Source: Bifidobacterium phasiani (lineage in GTDB: Bacteria; Actinomycetota; Actinomycetes; Actinomycetales; Bifidobacteriaceae). Taken from it: a stretch of DNA of 64,000 nt. Numbering within the stretch: position 1 is the first letter of the stretch; each line of letters starts with the position of its first letter. The stretch is taken from contig NZ_JAHBBD010000010.1 in the NCBI RefSeq assembly GCF_019331775.1, positions 1-64,000 on the forward strand, given 5' to 3'. Below are positions 9,051 to 17,452 of the stretch, one piece after another. Under the pieces are notes generated by a model that saw only the letters and a program-made list of their open reading frames with translations, made no database searches and was not told the DNA's origin. The translations under genes were made by a program, and so were the position numbers.

Positions 9051-10697
9051 GTGACCTCGCTTCGCAGGAACATGCTCTCCCGTATGACGGCCCTGTGCGC
9101 GGCCGCGGTCGCGGCGGCGACGCTGGCCGCGTGCGCGTCACCCGCCGCCGAACCGGGGCCCGACTCCGGCGAGGAGCCTCGGTTCGTCGGCTCGGCGGCG
9201 ATCTTCACGCCGTCCGACGGGCTGACGATATCCCAGCGCACCCCGCTGAACAAGTGGCAGGCGCTGGTGCCCGAGCTGACCGACGCGCTGGGCGAGCAGG
9301 GCTTCGAGGGCGACGCCGTCAGCACGCACACCTCCGATTCGCTCGACCGGCAGAGCCGCGACATCCAGGACTTCGTCGTCGACAGCATCGCCGACGAGTC
9401 GGTCGAGGCCGGCGACATCACCCTGATCGTGGCGCCGGCGGTCGAGCAGGACGATTCGACCCGCCAGTACGGCGACTACGTGTCCGGCGAGGTCGCCGGG
9501 GGCGACGCGGCGGACGACGGATCGTCCGGCGACGGGGCCTCCGACGGCGAGGCGTCCGAGGGCGGGACCGACGGGGACGGGACCGAGGAAACCGACGAGG
9601 AGACCCAGGCCGTGCAGCGGCTGGTCTCCGCACTGAACCTCGCCAAGGATTCGGGCATGCGCGTGGTGCTGCTGTCGGGCACGATCCGGGGGTTCGCGCC
9701 GGACGCCTACGTGCGGATGTCCGACGCGAGGCGCATCGGGGTCATCCAGGCCCAGAACATGGTCGACAAGCTCAACCTCGACGGCACCAGCCCGGACAAC
9801 CCCAAGGCCATCGAGATCCTGCTCCCCCGCGACCCCTCGGCGGATGACGACGCGGACGACGACGCGGACGAGGAGTCCGGCGACGCCGCATCGGACGGCT
9901 CCGCATCCGATGCGGAGGGTTCCGCGGACGAGGCCGCGGACGGGTCCGGCGCCTTCGCCCGCGAGGCGTTCGCCGGCATCTGGGAGGTGCTCGGCCCGTA
10001 CTTCCGCGAGGGCACCGCCGTCAGCCCGTCCGGGCTGCTCGACGCCGACACCACGCAGGACGACTGGCGATCGGTGACGTTCGTCGCCGACAGCGACGAG
10101 GCGATCGCCGACGAGCTGACCGGGCGGCTCGGCATGGAGGACTCGCAGACGCACACCCGCATCGACGGCGTCATCGCCATGAACGACTACGTGGCGTCGG
10201 CGGTGACCGACCGGCTGGCGGCGCTGGGCTACACCGGCACCTCGGCCGACATCAACCCGTCCATCACGATATCCGGCATCGTCGGCAACATCGCGGGGCA
10301 GGTCGACCTGCAGAAGGAGGCCGTCCCCGATCCGATCAAGGCCCCCGAGGAGGCCGGCGACGAGACCGACGAAACCGACATCGAGCAGATCAACTCGCGC
10401 TGGCCGATCGTCACCGGGTACGGCGCCTATCTCGACGTCATCCCGCAGATCGTCAACGGCCAGCAGTGGATGACCGCGTTCGAGGACCGCAAGACGCTGT
10501 GCCAGGACATCGCACAGGTGTGCGCGCGCCTGGCGCTGGGGCAGTCGCTGGACGGGCTGGACTGCGTCACGCAGGGCGACGTCGACGGCGTCCAGGTGCC
10601 CACGGTCACCGAACCGTTGGTGGCGGTCAGCGCCAGCAACCTCAAGGAGACGCTGATCGACCCGGGGTACATCACGCTCGCCGACGCCGGGCTGTGA
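9051..10697 (+). CDS. Orphan periplasmic-binding-protein-like lipoprotein with two acidic inserts
   Basis: 548-aa exported lipoprotein. The signal peptide (residues 1-27) ends in the lipobox LAAC with the lipidated Cys at 28. The body resembles a type I periplasmic binding protein (XylF/ChvE-like sugar binders): IFTPSDG near the N-terminus, VIAMNDYVASAVTDRLAALG about residue 380, and a conserved-looking C-terminal lobe. Two Asp/Ser/Gly-rich low-complexity blocks interrupt it, at about residues 148-186 and 262-300. No permease or ATPase gene is nearby, so the ligand is unknown. Start GTG 9051 was chosen for the AAGGA 10 nt upstream and a good signal peptide; an ATG at 9039 overlaps that AAGGA. 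Confidence 0.7.
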   Translation: MTSLRRNMLSRMTALCAAAVAAATLAACASPAAEPGPDSGEEPRFVGSAAIFTPSDGLTISQRTPLNKWQALVPELTDALGEQGFEGDAVSTHTSDSLDRQSRDIQDFVVDSIADESVEAGDITLIVAPAVEQDDSTRQYGDYVSGEVAGGDAADDGSSGDGASDGEASEGGTDGDGTEETDEETQAVQRLVSALNLAKDSGMRVVLLSGTIRGFAPDAYVRMSDARRIGVIQAQNMVDKLNLDGTSPDNPKAIEILLPRDPSADDDADDDADEESGDAASDGSASDAEGSADEAADGSGAFAREAFAGIWEVLGPYFREGTAVSPSGLLDADTTQDDWRSVTFVADSDEAIADELTGRLGMEDSQTHTRIDGVIAMNDYVASAVTDRLAALGYTGTSADINPSITISGIVGNIAGQVDLQKEAVPDPIKAPEEAGDETDETDIEQINSRWPIVTGYGAYLDVIPQIVNGQQWMTAFEDRKTLCQDIAQVCARLALGQSLDGLDCVTQGDVDGVQVPTVTEPLVAVSASNLKETLIDPGYITLADAGL

Positions 10698-10771
10698 GTC
10701 GCCCCGTGCGGCTCCGGGTCCCATCAGATCAAGGTGGTGCGGATCGAGATGGCGCACGGCGGCCGGGACCG

Positions 10772-11000
10772 GCGAGCCCCTACGGCTCCGGGACCTCACG
10801 ACTTGGCATTGAACGGCAGCCGCATTCCGGGCGGGCCCCTTGCGGCCCTGGGCCTCGTGCGATGCTCCCGGACCGTTTGTCCGTGGCCTGACGAGCCCCG
10901 TATGGCCCCGGCGCCTCGTGTGATGCTCCCGCACCGTTGGACCATGGCCTAGTGAGCCCCATACGGCCCTGGGGCCGTAGCGCGGTGGAGCCGAACCGTA
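10772..11000 (+). repeat. Degenerate ~60-bp tandem repeats, about four copies
   Basis: Units begin near 10772, 10831, 10892 and 10952. Shared words are GAGCCCC, (T)ACGGCCC(T/C)GGG, CCTCGTG(C/T)GATGCTCCCG and ACCGTT..CC(A/G)TGGCCT. The array fills much of the 456-bp space between the lipoprotein and fadD genes. No gene is visible in 10698-11153. Confidence 0.75.
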
Positions 11001-11121
11001 CCACGTCCCATGTGGCCCGTAGAACGACCCAGAAACGGGCGAAGCCCGGTGCACCGTCCGGTCCGGGGCCGGGCTCCGGCCGCCGGGCCCGGTCACGCAC
11101 CGGGCTTTCGCCCGCAATCGG

Positions 11122-11147
11122 CGGCGCCGTCCTCGGCGACGGCGCCG
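11122..11147 (-). terminator. Hairpin downstream of the second fadD
   Basis: A 10-bp stem CGGCGCCGTC/GACGGCGCCG (11122-11131 with 11138-11147), seven bases after the ligase stop on the minus strand. The U-tract is poor. A second inverted pair (AAGCCCGGTGC near 11042 and GCACCGGGCTT near 11097) may serve the lipoprotein gene on the other strand. Confidence 0.55.
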
Positions 11148-11153
11148 GTTGGA

Positions 11154-12968
11154 CTAGCGCCTGACCGGTGCGTAGATGACGTTGTCGATCAGGTCGCGGT
11201 AGTACTCGGTGACGGCCTGCCGGCGCGCCTTCATGCTCGGCGTCATCAGGCCGTTGGCCTCGGTGAACTCGTCCGGCACGATCTCGAACTTGCGGATCGA
11301 CTCGGCGCGCGAGACCAGCTCGTTCGCCGCGTTGACCGCGCGCTCGACCTCGACGCGCACGATGGGGTTCGCGGCCGCGGCCTGCAGGTCGGCGACGGGC
11401 GCCGCGCCCTGGGACCTGAGCCACTGGTTCGTCTCGGCGAGGTCGAGGGAGACGATCGCCGCGATGAACGGCCGACGCTCGCCGACCAGCACGCACTGGG
11501 CGACCACCGGCGAGGTCATCACCGAGGTCTCGAGCACGCCCGGGGACACGTTCTTGCCGCCGGCGGTGATGATGAGGTCCTTCTTGCGGCCGGTGAGCGT
11601 CACGAAGCCGTCGTCGTCGATGGACCCCAGGTCGCCGGTGTGCAGCCACCCGTCGACGATCTGCTCGTCGGTAGTCCGCGGGTTGTTGTGGTATCCGCGG
11701 CACACGGCGCGGCTCCTGATGCACAGCTCGCCGCTCTCGTCGACGCCCACCGTCACGCCCTGCAGCGGCAGGCCGATGGTGCCGATCCGGTAGCCGGCGG
11801 TCGGGTTCACGGTGGCCGGCGCGCAGGTCTCGGTCATGCCGTAGCCCTCCAGCAGCGGCAGGCCGACGCCGTTGAAGAAGTGCGCGATCGACACGTCGAG
11901 CGGCGCGCCGCCGGAGACCGCGTACTCGACGCTGCCGCCGAACACGTCCATGATCTCGGAATACACCAGCTTGTCGTACACCGCGTGCTTGAGCCGCAGC
12001 GACACCGGCATCGGCTCGCCCGACTGCTGGACGCGCGACCATTCGCGGGCGATGTGCGTGGCGTCCGCGAAGACGCGCCCCTTGAACCCGGCGCCCGCCT
12101 TCTGGGAGGCCGCGTTGTAGATCTTCTCGAAGATGCGCGGCACGGCGAGGATGAACGTCGGCTTGAACGCGCTGAAGTCGCTCAGAATCGTCTTGAGGTT
12201 GCTCGACAGGCCGAGCGTGACGTTGCCGGCGAAGCAGAAGAACTGCATGTAGCGCGCGAACACGTGCGCGAGCGGCAGGAAGAGCAGCAGGCGGCGGTTC
12301 GGCTTGAGCGCGATGTCCGGCATGGACTGCACGCCCGAGTACGTGATGAACACGAAGTTCCCATGGGTCAGCTCGATGCCCTTCGGCGTGCCGGTCGATC
12401 CGGAGGTGTACACGATGGTCGCCAGGTCGGAGCCGCCGATGGCGCGCTCGCGTTCGTAGAACTCGGCGTCGCTGACGGAGCGGCCGAATTCCTGCAGCGT
12501 CTCGATGGCGCCGCGGTCGATGACGTACACGTCCTCCAGGTTCGAGCAACGGTCGCGCACCGACTCGATCTTGTCGCGCTGCGCGTCGTTCTCGGCGAAC
12601 GCCATGCGCACCTGGGCGTCGTTGAAGATCATCTCGACCTGCGCCGGCGAATTGGTCTCGTACACGGGGACGGTCAGCGCCCCGATGGACATGATCGCCA
12701 TGTCGAGGGCGGTCCACTGCCAGCAGGTGTGGGCGATGACGGACACCGAATCGCCGGGCATGACGCCACGGGCGATCAGGCCCTTCGCCAGCTCGATCAC
12801 CAGATTCCTGAACTCGACGGCGCTGAACGAACGCCACGTGCCGCCCTGGTCCTTGTATTCGACCAGCGAATCGTGCGGGGCGCGCTCGGCGCGCTCCTCC
12901 AGAATGGAGAACAGGTTCTTGTCGTCGTCGATCGGCTCCTGCAGTTGCCGGGTGTATTCCTTGTCCAT
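11154..12968 (-). CDS. Long-chain fatty acid--CoA ligase (AMP-binding), second copy
   Basis: 604-aa paralogue of the ligase at 3593-5671, same reaction. Motifs: YTSGSTGTPKGIELTHG, GYGMTETCAP, GWLHTGDLG and [18 protein letters not shown]. It lacks the long C-terminal tail of the first copy and ends soon after the conserved TPSMKARRQAVTEYY segment. Start set at MDKEYTRQLQEP because AGGGAG lies 5 nt upstream; the longer in-frame ATG has no such site. The M23 gene lies 58 nt upstream on the same strand, so both could be one unit. Confidence 0.9.
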   Translation of the reverse strand: MDKEYTRQLQEPIDDDKNLFSILEERAERAPHDSLVEYKDQGGTWRSFSAVEFRNLVIELAKGLIARGVMPGDSVSVIAHTCWQWTALDMAIMSIGALTVPVYETNSPAQVEMIFNDAQVRMAFAENDAQRDKIESVRDRCSNLEDVYVIDRGAIETLQEFGRSVSDAEFYERERAIGGSDLATIVYTSGSTGTPKGIELTHGNFVFITYSGVQSMPDIALKPNRRLLLFLPLAHVFARYMQFFCFAGNVTLGLSSNLKTILSDFSAFKPTFILAVPRIFEKIYNAASQKAGAGFKGRVFADATHIAREWSRVQQSGEPMPVSLRLKHAVYDKLVYSEIMDVFGGSVEYAVSGGAPLDVSIAHFFNGVGLPLLEGYGMTETCAPATVNPTAGYRIGTIGLPLQGVTVGVDESGELCIRSRAVCRGYHNNPRTTDEQIVDGWLHTGDLGSIDDDGFVTLTGRKKDLIITAGGKNVSPGVLETSVMTSPVVAQCVLVGERRPFIAAIVSLDLAETNQWLRSQGAAPVADLQAAAANPIVRVEVERAVNAANELVSRAESIRKFEIVPDEFTEANGLMTPSMKARRQAVTEYYRDLIDNVIYAPVRR

Positions 12969-13026
12969 ATCGCTCCCTGATGGTCGGACCCTGACACTTG
13001 GATTGTACATGGGCACATGGGCAAAG

Positions 13027-13788
13027 TTACGATGCCGTAACCGGCTGCGTCGCCACGGGTTTCAGCGCGAGCGCCGTCGGCGACGCCCGCGACTGCGGGT
13101 CGAGGTACCGGTCCCGCCCGCGCCTGAGCCCCCAGTGCACGCACCCCCGAGCGCAGTGGTCCGAGCCTCCCCCGACCTCGGCGAACGCCTCGCCCCGACG
13201 CACCCGGGCGCCCACGGCGAACCCGCTTCGGGCCGGCTCGAACGTCGAGGTCAGCGCTCCGTGGCCGATCGTGACGACGGATTTGCCCGCCACGGTCCCG
13301 TTGAACGCGATGACCCCGTCCGCCGGCGCATGCAGCGGATCCCCCGGCGCGGCCGCGAGGTCGACGCCGCGATGCCCGGCCAGCCACGGTTCGGGCGGCG
13401 GTTCGAACACCGCGACCACGTCGGGGTCGCGCACGGGCCACCGCATCGCGGCCCGGCAGCCACCGCCGCGCGCCGCATCCGTGCCGCCTCCCCCGGTTCC
13501 GCCGGCACGCGGCGCCCCGGCGGGTCCGGCACCGGCGCACCGCGCCGCCGACCCGCCGGTCCCGGCCGCCATCGCCACCGCAAGGTCGGTACGATCGCCG
13601 TCCGCGGCGCCCTCCCACCGCACGACCGACGCGCCCCCGCGCGACGGAGGCGTCGCGATCGCGGCCGCTCCCGCCGCAAGGCACAGCGCCAGCGCCAGCG
13701 CGCACAGCAGCGCCGCCGCGCGGCCCCGCTCGCGCCGCTCCCGGAATCGACGCCGCCTGACGCGCCGTCGGTAGTCATGGATATGCAT
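13027..13788 (-). CDS. M23-family (LytM-like) peptidoglycan peptidase domain protein, possibly inactive
   Basis: 253-aa envelope protein. A very basic N-terminus (residues 1-24) precedes one hydrophobic segment (about 24-45), then an Ala/Gly-rich linker and a LytM/M23 domain (about 137-232). Zn ligands H139 and D143 (HRGVD) and H218 are kept. The usual catalytic H-x-H pair reads C-V-H (C216, H218), so one family-conserved His is missing. Many actinobacterial M23 proteins share this C-x-H form, so it may be a scaffold or an unusual enzyme. Start 13788 follows GGGGGC. The upstream region contains an element shared with comEA (see 13864-13910). Confidence 0.75.
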   Translation of the reverse strand: MHIHDYRRRVRRRRFRERRERGRAAALLCALALALCLAAGAAAIATPPSRGGASVVRWEGAADGDRTDLAVAMAAGTGGSAARCAGAGPAGAPRAGGTGGGGTDAARGGGCRAAMRWPVRDPDVVAVFEPPPEPWLAGHRGVDLAAAPGDPLHAPADGVIAFNGTVAGKSVVTIGHGALTSTFEPARSGFAVGARVRRGEAFAEVGGGSDHCARGCVHWGLRRGRDRYLDPQSRASPTALALKPVATQPVTAS

Positions 13789-13863
13789 TGGTGCCCCCTG
13801 TCGTCGTCCCGTCTGCGCCATCAACTCTCGCAGGTCCGGATCGCGGCGTCGAGCCGGGGCGGC

Positions 13864-13910
13864 CATTGTGGTCGAACGATACCGGGTTATCCACAATTCG
13901 GCGTGTCGCC
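13864..13910 (-). promoter_or_regulatory. 47-bp conserved upstream element of the M23 gene (shared with comEA)
   Basis: Plus-strand order: ATTGTGG (13865-13871), 19 nt, CCACAAT (13891-13897), then GGCGTGTCGCC (13900-13910). It contains a perfect DnaA-box sequence TTATCCACA at 13887-13895. Almost the same sequence is found at 32167-32212 before comEA. The spacing from gene start is 76 nt here and 48 nt there. Confidence 0.7.
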
Positions 13911-13962
13911 GCGCGCCGGCCGCCCTGCCGACGCATCCGCGAACGTCCCCGCCCCCTCCTTG

Positions 13963-13991
13963 TTGATAATGATTATCAATTTATGTATGCT
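13963..13991 (+). promoter_or_regulatory. Zur/Fur-type operator over a promoter for the ZnuA-like gene
   Basis: TTGATAATGATTATCAA (13963-13979) is a perfect 8+1+8 palindrome of the Fur/Zur superfamily type. It overlaps a good promoter: -35 TTGATA (13963-13968), 17 bp, -10 TATGCT (13986-13991). Metal-bound repressor would block transcription, so the gene should be switched on in zinc (or other metal) shortage. Confidence 0.8.
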
Positions 13992-14102
13992 GGACGCCAA
14001 CGCCGCACGACACCCGCACAAGCCACGCGCACGACCCGCGCGGCTTCGGGACGACACGGCGGCGGCGCCCCAAAGAACGCGACACGACCGGAAAGGCCGA
14101 CC

Positions 14103-15131
14103 ATGCACACACCACGCAACGACACGAACCGCGCCACCCACGCCGCGCCATCGCGCCGCCGCCGGCGCCGCACCGCCGCGATGGCGGCGACCGCGGCCGG
14201 ACTCACGCTGCTCGCCGCGTGCGGACCCGCCACGGCACCTGCGACCGACGCCGGAGCGGTCGACTCGAACACCTGTTCGACGACGCTCGCCGTCACGGCC
14301 TCGGTCAGTCAATGGGGCGCACTCGCCCGGGAGCTCGGCGGCCCGTGCGTCGCCGTCACCTCGCTGATCGATTCATCGGTCGCCGACCCCCACGACTACG
14401 AGCCCACCCCTGCCGACCTCGCCGCGCTCGCGCAGGCCGACATCGTCGTGCTCAACGGCGCCGGATACGACGGCTGGGCATCCGGCGCGCAATTCGACGA
14501 GGAACGGCAGACGGTCATCTCCATCGGCGAGCTCATGGGAGTCGACGGCGGGGACCACGACGACACCCCCGAAGATCATGAGGGACACGACCACGGCACT
14601 TCCAACCCGCACCTGTGGTTCAGCCCCGAGGCGGTGAAAACCGCCGCGCAGGCGATCGGCGACGCCTACCTCGAGCGCGTCGCGGACGACGGCGACGCCG
14701 CGACGCTGACCGGCCTCGTCGACGACTGGAACGACGACTACGCCGAATTCGCCGCGCTGCTCGACCAAGGGCGGGCGCAGGGCGCCGCGCGCGGCTACGT
14801 GGCCACCGAATCGATCATCGGCCACCTGCTCGACGCCATCGGCGCCGAGGACCGCACGCCGCAGGCCTACACGAACGCCGTGAACAGCGAGGCCGAGCCG
14901 TCGGCGGCCGACCTGAAGGCGGCCACCGAGGCGGTGGCCGACGCCGACGTCGACTTTCTGGTGACCAATCCGCAGGAGATGACCGGCTTCGCCGAACAGC
15001 TGGCGCAGGCCGCCGAAACCGCCGGCAAACCCGTCGTCGCCGTGGGCGAGCAGCTCTCCGCCGACCAGGAGACCCTGCTTGGATGGCTGACCTCCATCAC
15101 CGAGCAGATCCTCGCCGTCGGCGGCGAATAA
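14103..15131 (+). CDS. Metal (probably zinc) ABC-transporter substrate-binding lipoprotein, ZnuA-like
   Basis: 342-aa cluster A-I (SBP_bac_9) solute-binding protein. Signal peptide with lipobox LAAC (Cys about 40). Metal-ligand segments: DPHDYEPTP, the His/Asp-rich loop GDHDDTPEDHEGHDHG, NPHLWFSPEAV and the C-terminal part after TNPQEMTGFAEQLA. The His-rich loop and the upstream Zur/Fur-type operator favour zinc; manganese is possible. No ATPase or permease gene is adjacent, so it must use a transporter encoded elsewhere. Start 14103 follows GGAAAGG. Confidence 0.88.
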   Translation: MHTPRNDTNRATHAAPSRRRRRRTAAMAATAAGLTLLAACGPATAPATDAGAVDSNTCSTTLAVTASVSQWGALARELGGPCVAVTSLIDSSVADPHDYEPTPADLAALAQADIVVLNGAGYDGWASGAQFDEERQTVISIGELMGVDGGDHDDTPEDHEGHDHGTSNPHLWFSPEAVKTAAQAIGDAYLERVADDGDAATLTGLVDDWNDDYAEFAALLDQGRAQGAARGYVATESIIGHLLDAIGAEDRTPQAYTNAVNSEAEPSAADLKAATEAVADADVDFLVTNPQEMTGFAEQLAQAAETAGKPVVAVGEQLSADQETLLGWLTSITEQILAVGGE

Positions 15132-15293
15132 CGAACGACGACCCGCACGCCGGCAACGGCCCATGCACGGCGGGCGGGCGTCATGCCCGACGCGCGGCGC
15201 CGACCGGACCGAACGCCCGCGCCGCGGTCTCGAAGGCACGCCGCGCCCGGTGCGCACGGAGCCGGGCGACAAAACCGGGCGACGGAACCGGGC

Positions 15294-15488
15294 GATATGG
15301 ATTACGTGGGGCGGATTCGCGGGGCTGCGGACATCCATCTGCGCTACGTGCGGCATCGAAACCCGCACGCCACGGATGCCCGCGGCGGTATTCCGCGGCC
15401 GATACCGCGGGCGCCGCCGCCAAGATGCCTCACGTAAGCCCGTTGGATGTCCGCATGGCCCGAAATCCGCTACAGCTTATCCGGATAC
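15294..15488. repeat. Long-palindrome element, copy A
   Basis: About 195 bp in the 554-bp gap between the ZnuA-like and deacetylase genes. Two imperfect inverted arms of ~55-60 nt (15294-15356 and 15425-15488) share GCGGACATCC, CTACGTG/CACGTA and GCGGATT. They enclose ~68 nt that itself can fold (CGCGGCGGTATTCCGCGG). Homologous elements are at 20890-21083 and 51118-51303. No gene is seen in 15132-15685. Confidence 0.85.
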
Positions 15489-15685
15489 GGCCGTCAGGCG
15501 CGGACTCCTCCGCGGCATCTCCACATCAGTCCACGTGTCCCCGCCGTATCGGACGTATCATTGGCGTACCGGCAGCGCATGTGGTTGTTTGAGGGAATGC
15601 GCCGCCGCGGCTCCACACGATCTCACCAACCGACGCGGCGCCGGACGTCGGGCACCTTTCCGGCCATGAACCATGAGGAGTCGTC

Positions 15686-17035
15686 ATGACCGCGCATATG
15701 GGGAGGCGCCGCGTCCATCCGGTCGTCGTCGCCGTCATCGCGCTGTTCGTCGCGGCCCTGGTGTTCGCCGGGGTCACGATCGCACGCGGCGTGGGGAACG
15801 CCCGCCGGGACGCGCACGAGCGGGCGCTCGAGGCCTGCGAGTCGGCGCGGCGGTCGTTCTCCACGACCTACACCACGTACTCGGCCGCGCTCTCGACGGC
15901 CGAGGAGCTCGCCCGGACCCCACAGGACGAGGTCGGCAGCCAGGTCGCGCTGGACGACCTGAACCGGACGCTCGCGCCGATGACCGGCGACGGCGACGGC
16001 GCCCTGGCGCCGGACGCGCTGGCCGGGCGCTCGTGCAACGCTTCGATGGACGTCGACGGGCTGGACGCGCTGGCCTCGGACCTGGCGCGCGCCGACAGCA
16101 CGATGGTCAACCGGATCGCCGACGTGCAGTATCAGATCGACACGGTCCGCGACAGCATCGAGAACCAACGCCGCACGAACGCGCGGGCCGCGCTGCGCGC
16201 GCTCGTCGACGACGCCGCCTTCGCCCACGAACACAGCGCCGGCCGGGTCGACGAGGGGCTGCGCGCCACGCTCGACGCGCGCATCGCCGACGCGCGCTCC
16301 GCGTTGGACGGCGCCCCGGACATCGACGACGAGACGTGCCGGTCGCTGGGCGACCCGCTGCGCGCGGCCATGGACGACGTCGTCGCGGCGATGCCGTTCG
16401 ACTGCCACTTCCACGACTGCGTGGCCCTGACATTCGACGACGGGCCGAACGAACGGCTGACCCCGCAGCTGCTCGACGCGCTGGAGGCCGCCGGGGCGCC
16501 GGGCACGTTCTTCGTGCAGGGCCAGTTCGTGTCGGGAGGCAACATCGCGATCGTGCGCCGCATGGCCGACGAGGGCCACGACGTCGGCAGCATCTCCTGG
16601 CGGCACACGCAGCTGCACACGATGGACGCGGACACGCTCGCCACGTGGTTCGCCGACACCGACGCGGTGATTGAGGAGGCCACCGGCGGCAGGGCCGTCA
16701 CGCTGTTCCGCCCGCCGGACGGCGCGTGGAACGACGCGGTGCGCGCGCAGGCCGAGACCAGCGGGCAGTCGATCGTCCTGTGGGACGTGGACTCGGGCGA
16801 CTGGCGCGGCGACCAGGCCGCCGACATCGCGCACACGGTCGTCGAGGGCGCCCGCGCCGGCTCCATCGTGGCCATGCATGACGGCAACCAGGCCACCATC
16901 GACGCGATCGCCGACATCGTGCAGGGCCTGCGCGACAAGGGACTGACCCCGGTGACCGTCTCCACGCTGCTCGGATGCCAGATGCGGCCCGGCGTCGCCT
17001 ACTACGGACTCGACGAGACCGCGGGCGACGAGTAG
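15686..17035 (+). CDS. Membrane-anchored polysaccharide deacetylase (NodB fold)
   Basis: 449-aa cell-surface enzyme. An uncleaved signal-anchor helix (residues 11-32) is followed by a long, probably helical spacer (about 40-235) and a carbohydrate esterase 4 domain (about 243-435). Motif 1 TFDDGP gives D251/D252; motif 2 H-T-Q-L-H gives metal ligands H307 and H311; motif 3 is RPPDGAWN, motif 4 WDVDSGDW, motif 5 IVAMHDG. The complete set suggests an active deacetylase, probably on peptidoglycan or a surface polysaccharide. GAGGAG lies 6 nt before the ATG. It stands alone on the plus strand. Confidence 0.88.
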   Translation: MTAHMGRRRVHPVVVAVIALFVAALVFAGVTIARGVGNARRDAHERALEACESARRSFSTTYTTYSAALSTAEELARTPQDEVGSQVALDDLNRTLAPMTGDGDGALAPDALAGRSCNASMDVDGLDALASDLARADSTMVNRIADVQYQIDTVRDSIENQRRTNARAALRALVDDAAFAHEHSAGRVDEGLRATLDARIADARSALDGAPDIDDETCRSLGDPLRAAMDDVVAAMPFDCHFHDCVALTFDDGPNERLTPQLLDALEAAGAPGTFFVQGQFVSGGNIAIVRRMADEGHDVGSISWRHTQLHTMDADTLATWFADTDAVIEEATGGRAVTLFRPPDGAWNDAVRAQAETSGQSIVLWDVDSGDWRGDQAADIAHTVVEGARAGSIVAMHDGNQATIDAIADIVQGLRDKGLTPVTVSTLLGCQMRPGVAYYGLDETAGDE

Positions 17036-17212
17036 CGCCGCGAACGGGACGCCGCTCCGCCCCACGGGGCATAGGTGGACATCATGCGGCCATCCCGATG
17101 CGATAGGACGCGGCCGGGCCTCGCACGCCCGCCTCATGCCAATCACCCCAATTCGACGGCACGCCGCCACCGTACGATTCCAGCATGGTCCGCCCGCACG
17201 CCCGACCCGGGC

Positions 17213-17308
17213 GGCGTCCGCCGCGTCTGTATGGGAGGAGGCGGGGCCGGTACCATCCACAAGGGCCTGACCTTCTCAAGGCGTCCGCCGCGTCTGTATG
17301 GGAGGAGG
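17213..17308 (+). repeat. Exact 29-bp direct repeat, 67-bp period
   Basis: The 29-mer beginning GGCGTCCGCCGCGTCTGTAT occurs at 17213-17241 and 17280-17308, separated by 38 nt. It lies in the 417-bp gap between convergent deacetylase and MFS genes (17036-17452), where no gene is seen. Confidence 0.85.
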
Positions 17309-17452
17309 ACTTGCCGGAGACGGGGGCGAAACGCTGGAGCCGGGTCATGGCGGACACGATCCCGCCGCCCGGAACGAGCAGGCTCGAACTATGGATCGGC
17401 GACTCGCCGCGCCGTTTGACGGGCGGGCGCCGAACCGCCCGGGCCCGTCCCG

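Noticed and set aside
11010..12980. 656-codon plus-strand frame
   Set aside because: Antisense to the second acyl-CoA ligase, which has all family motifs.
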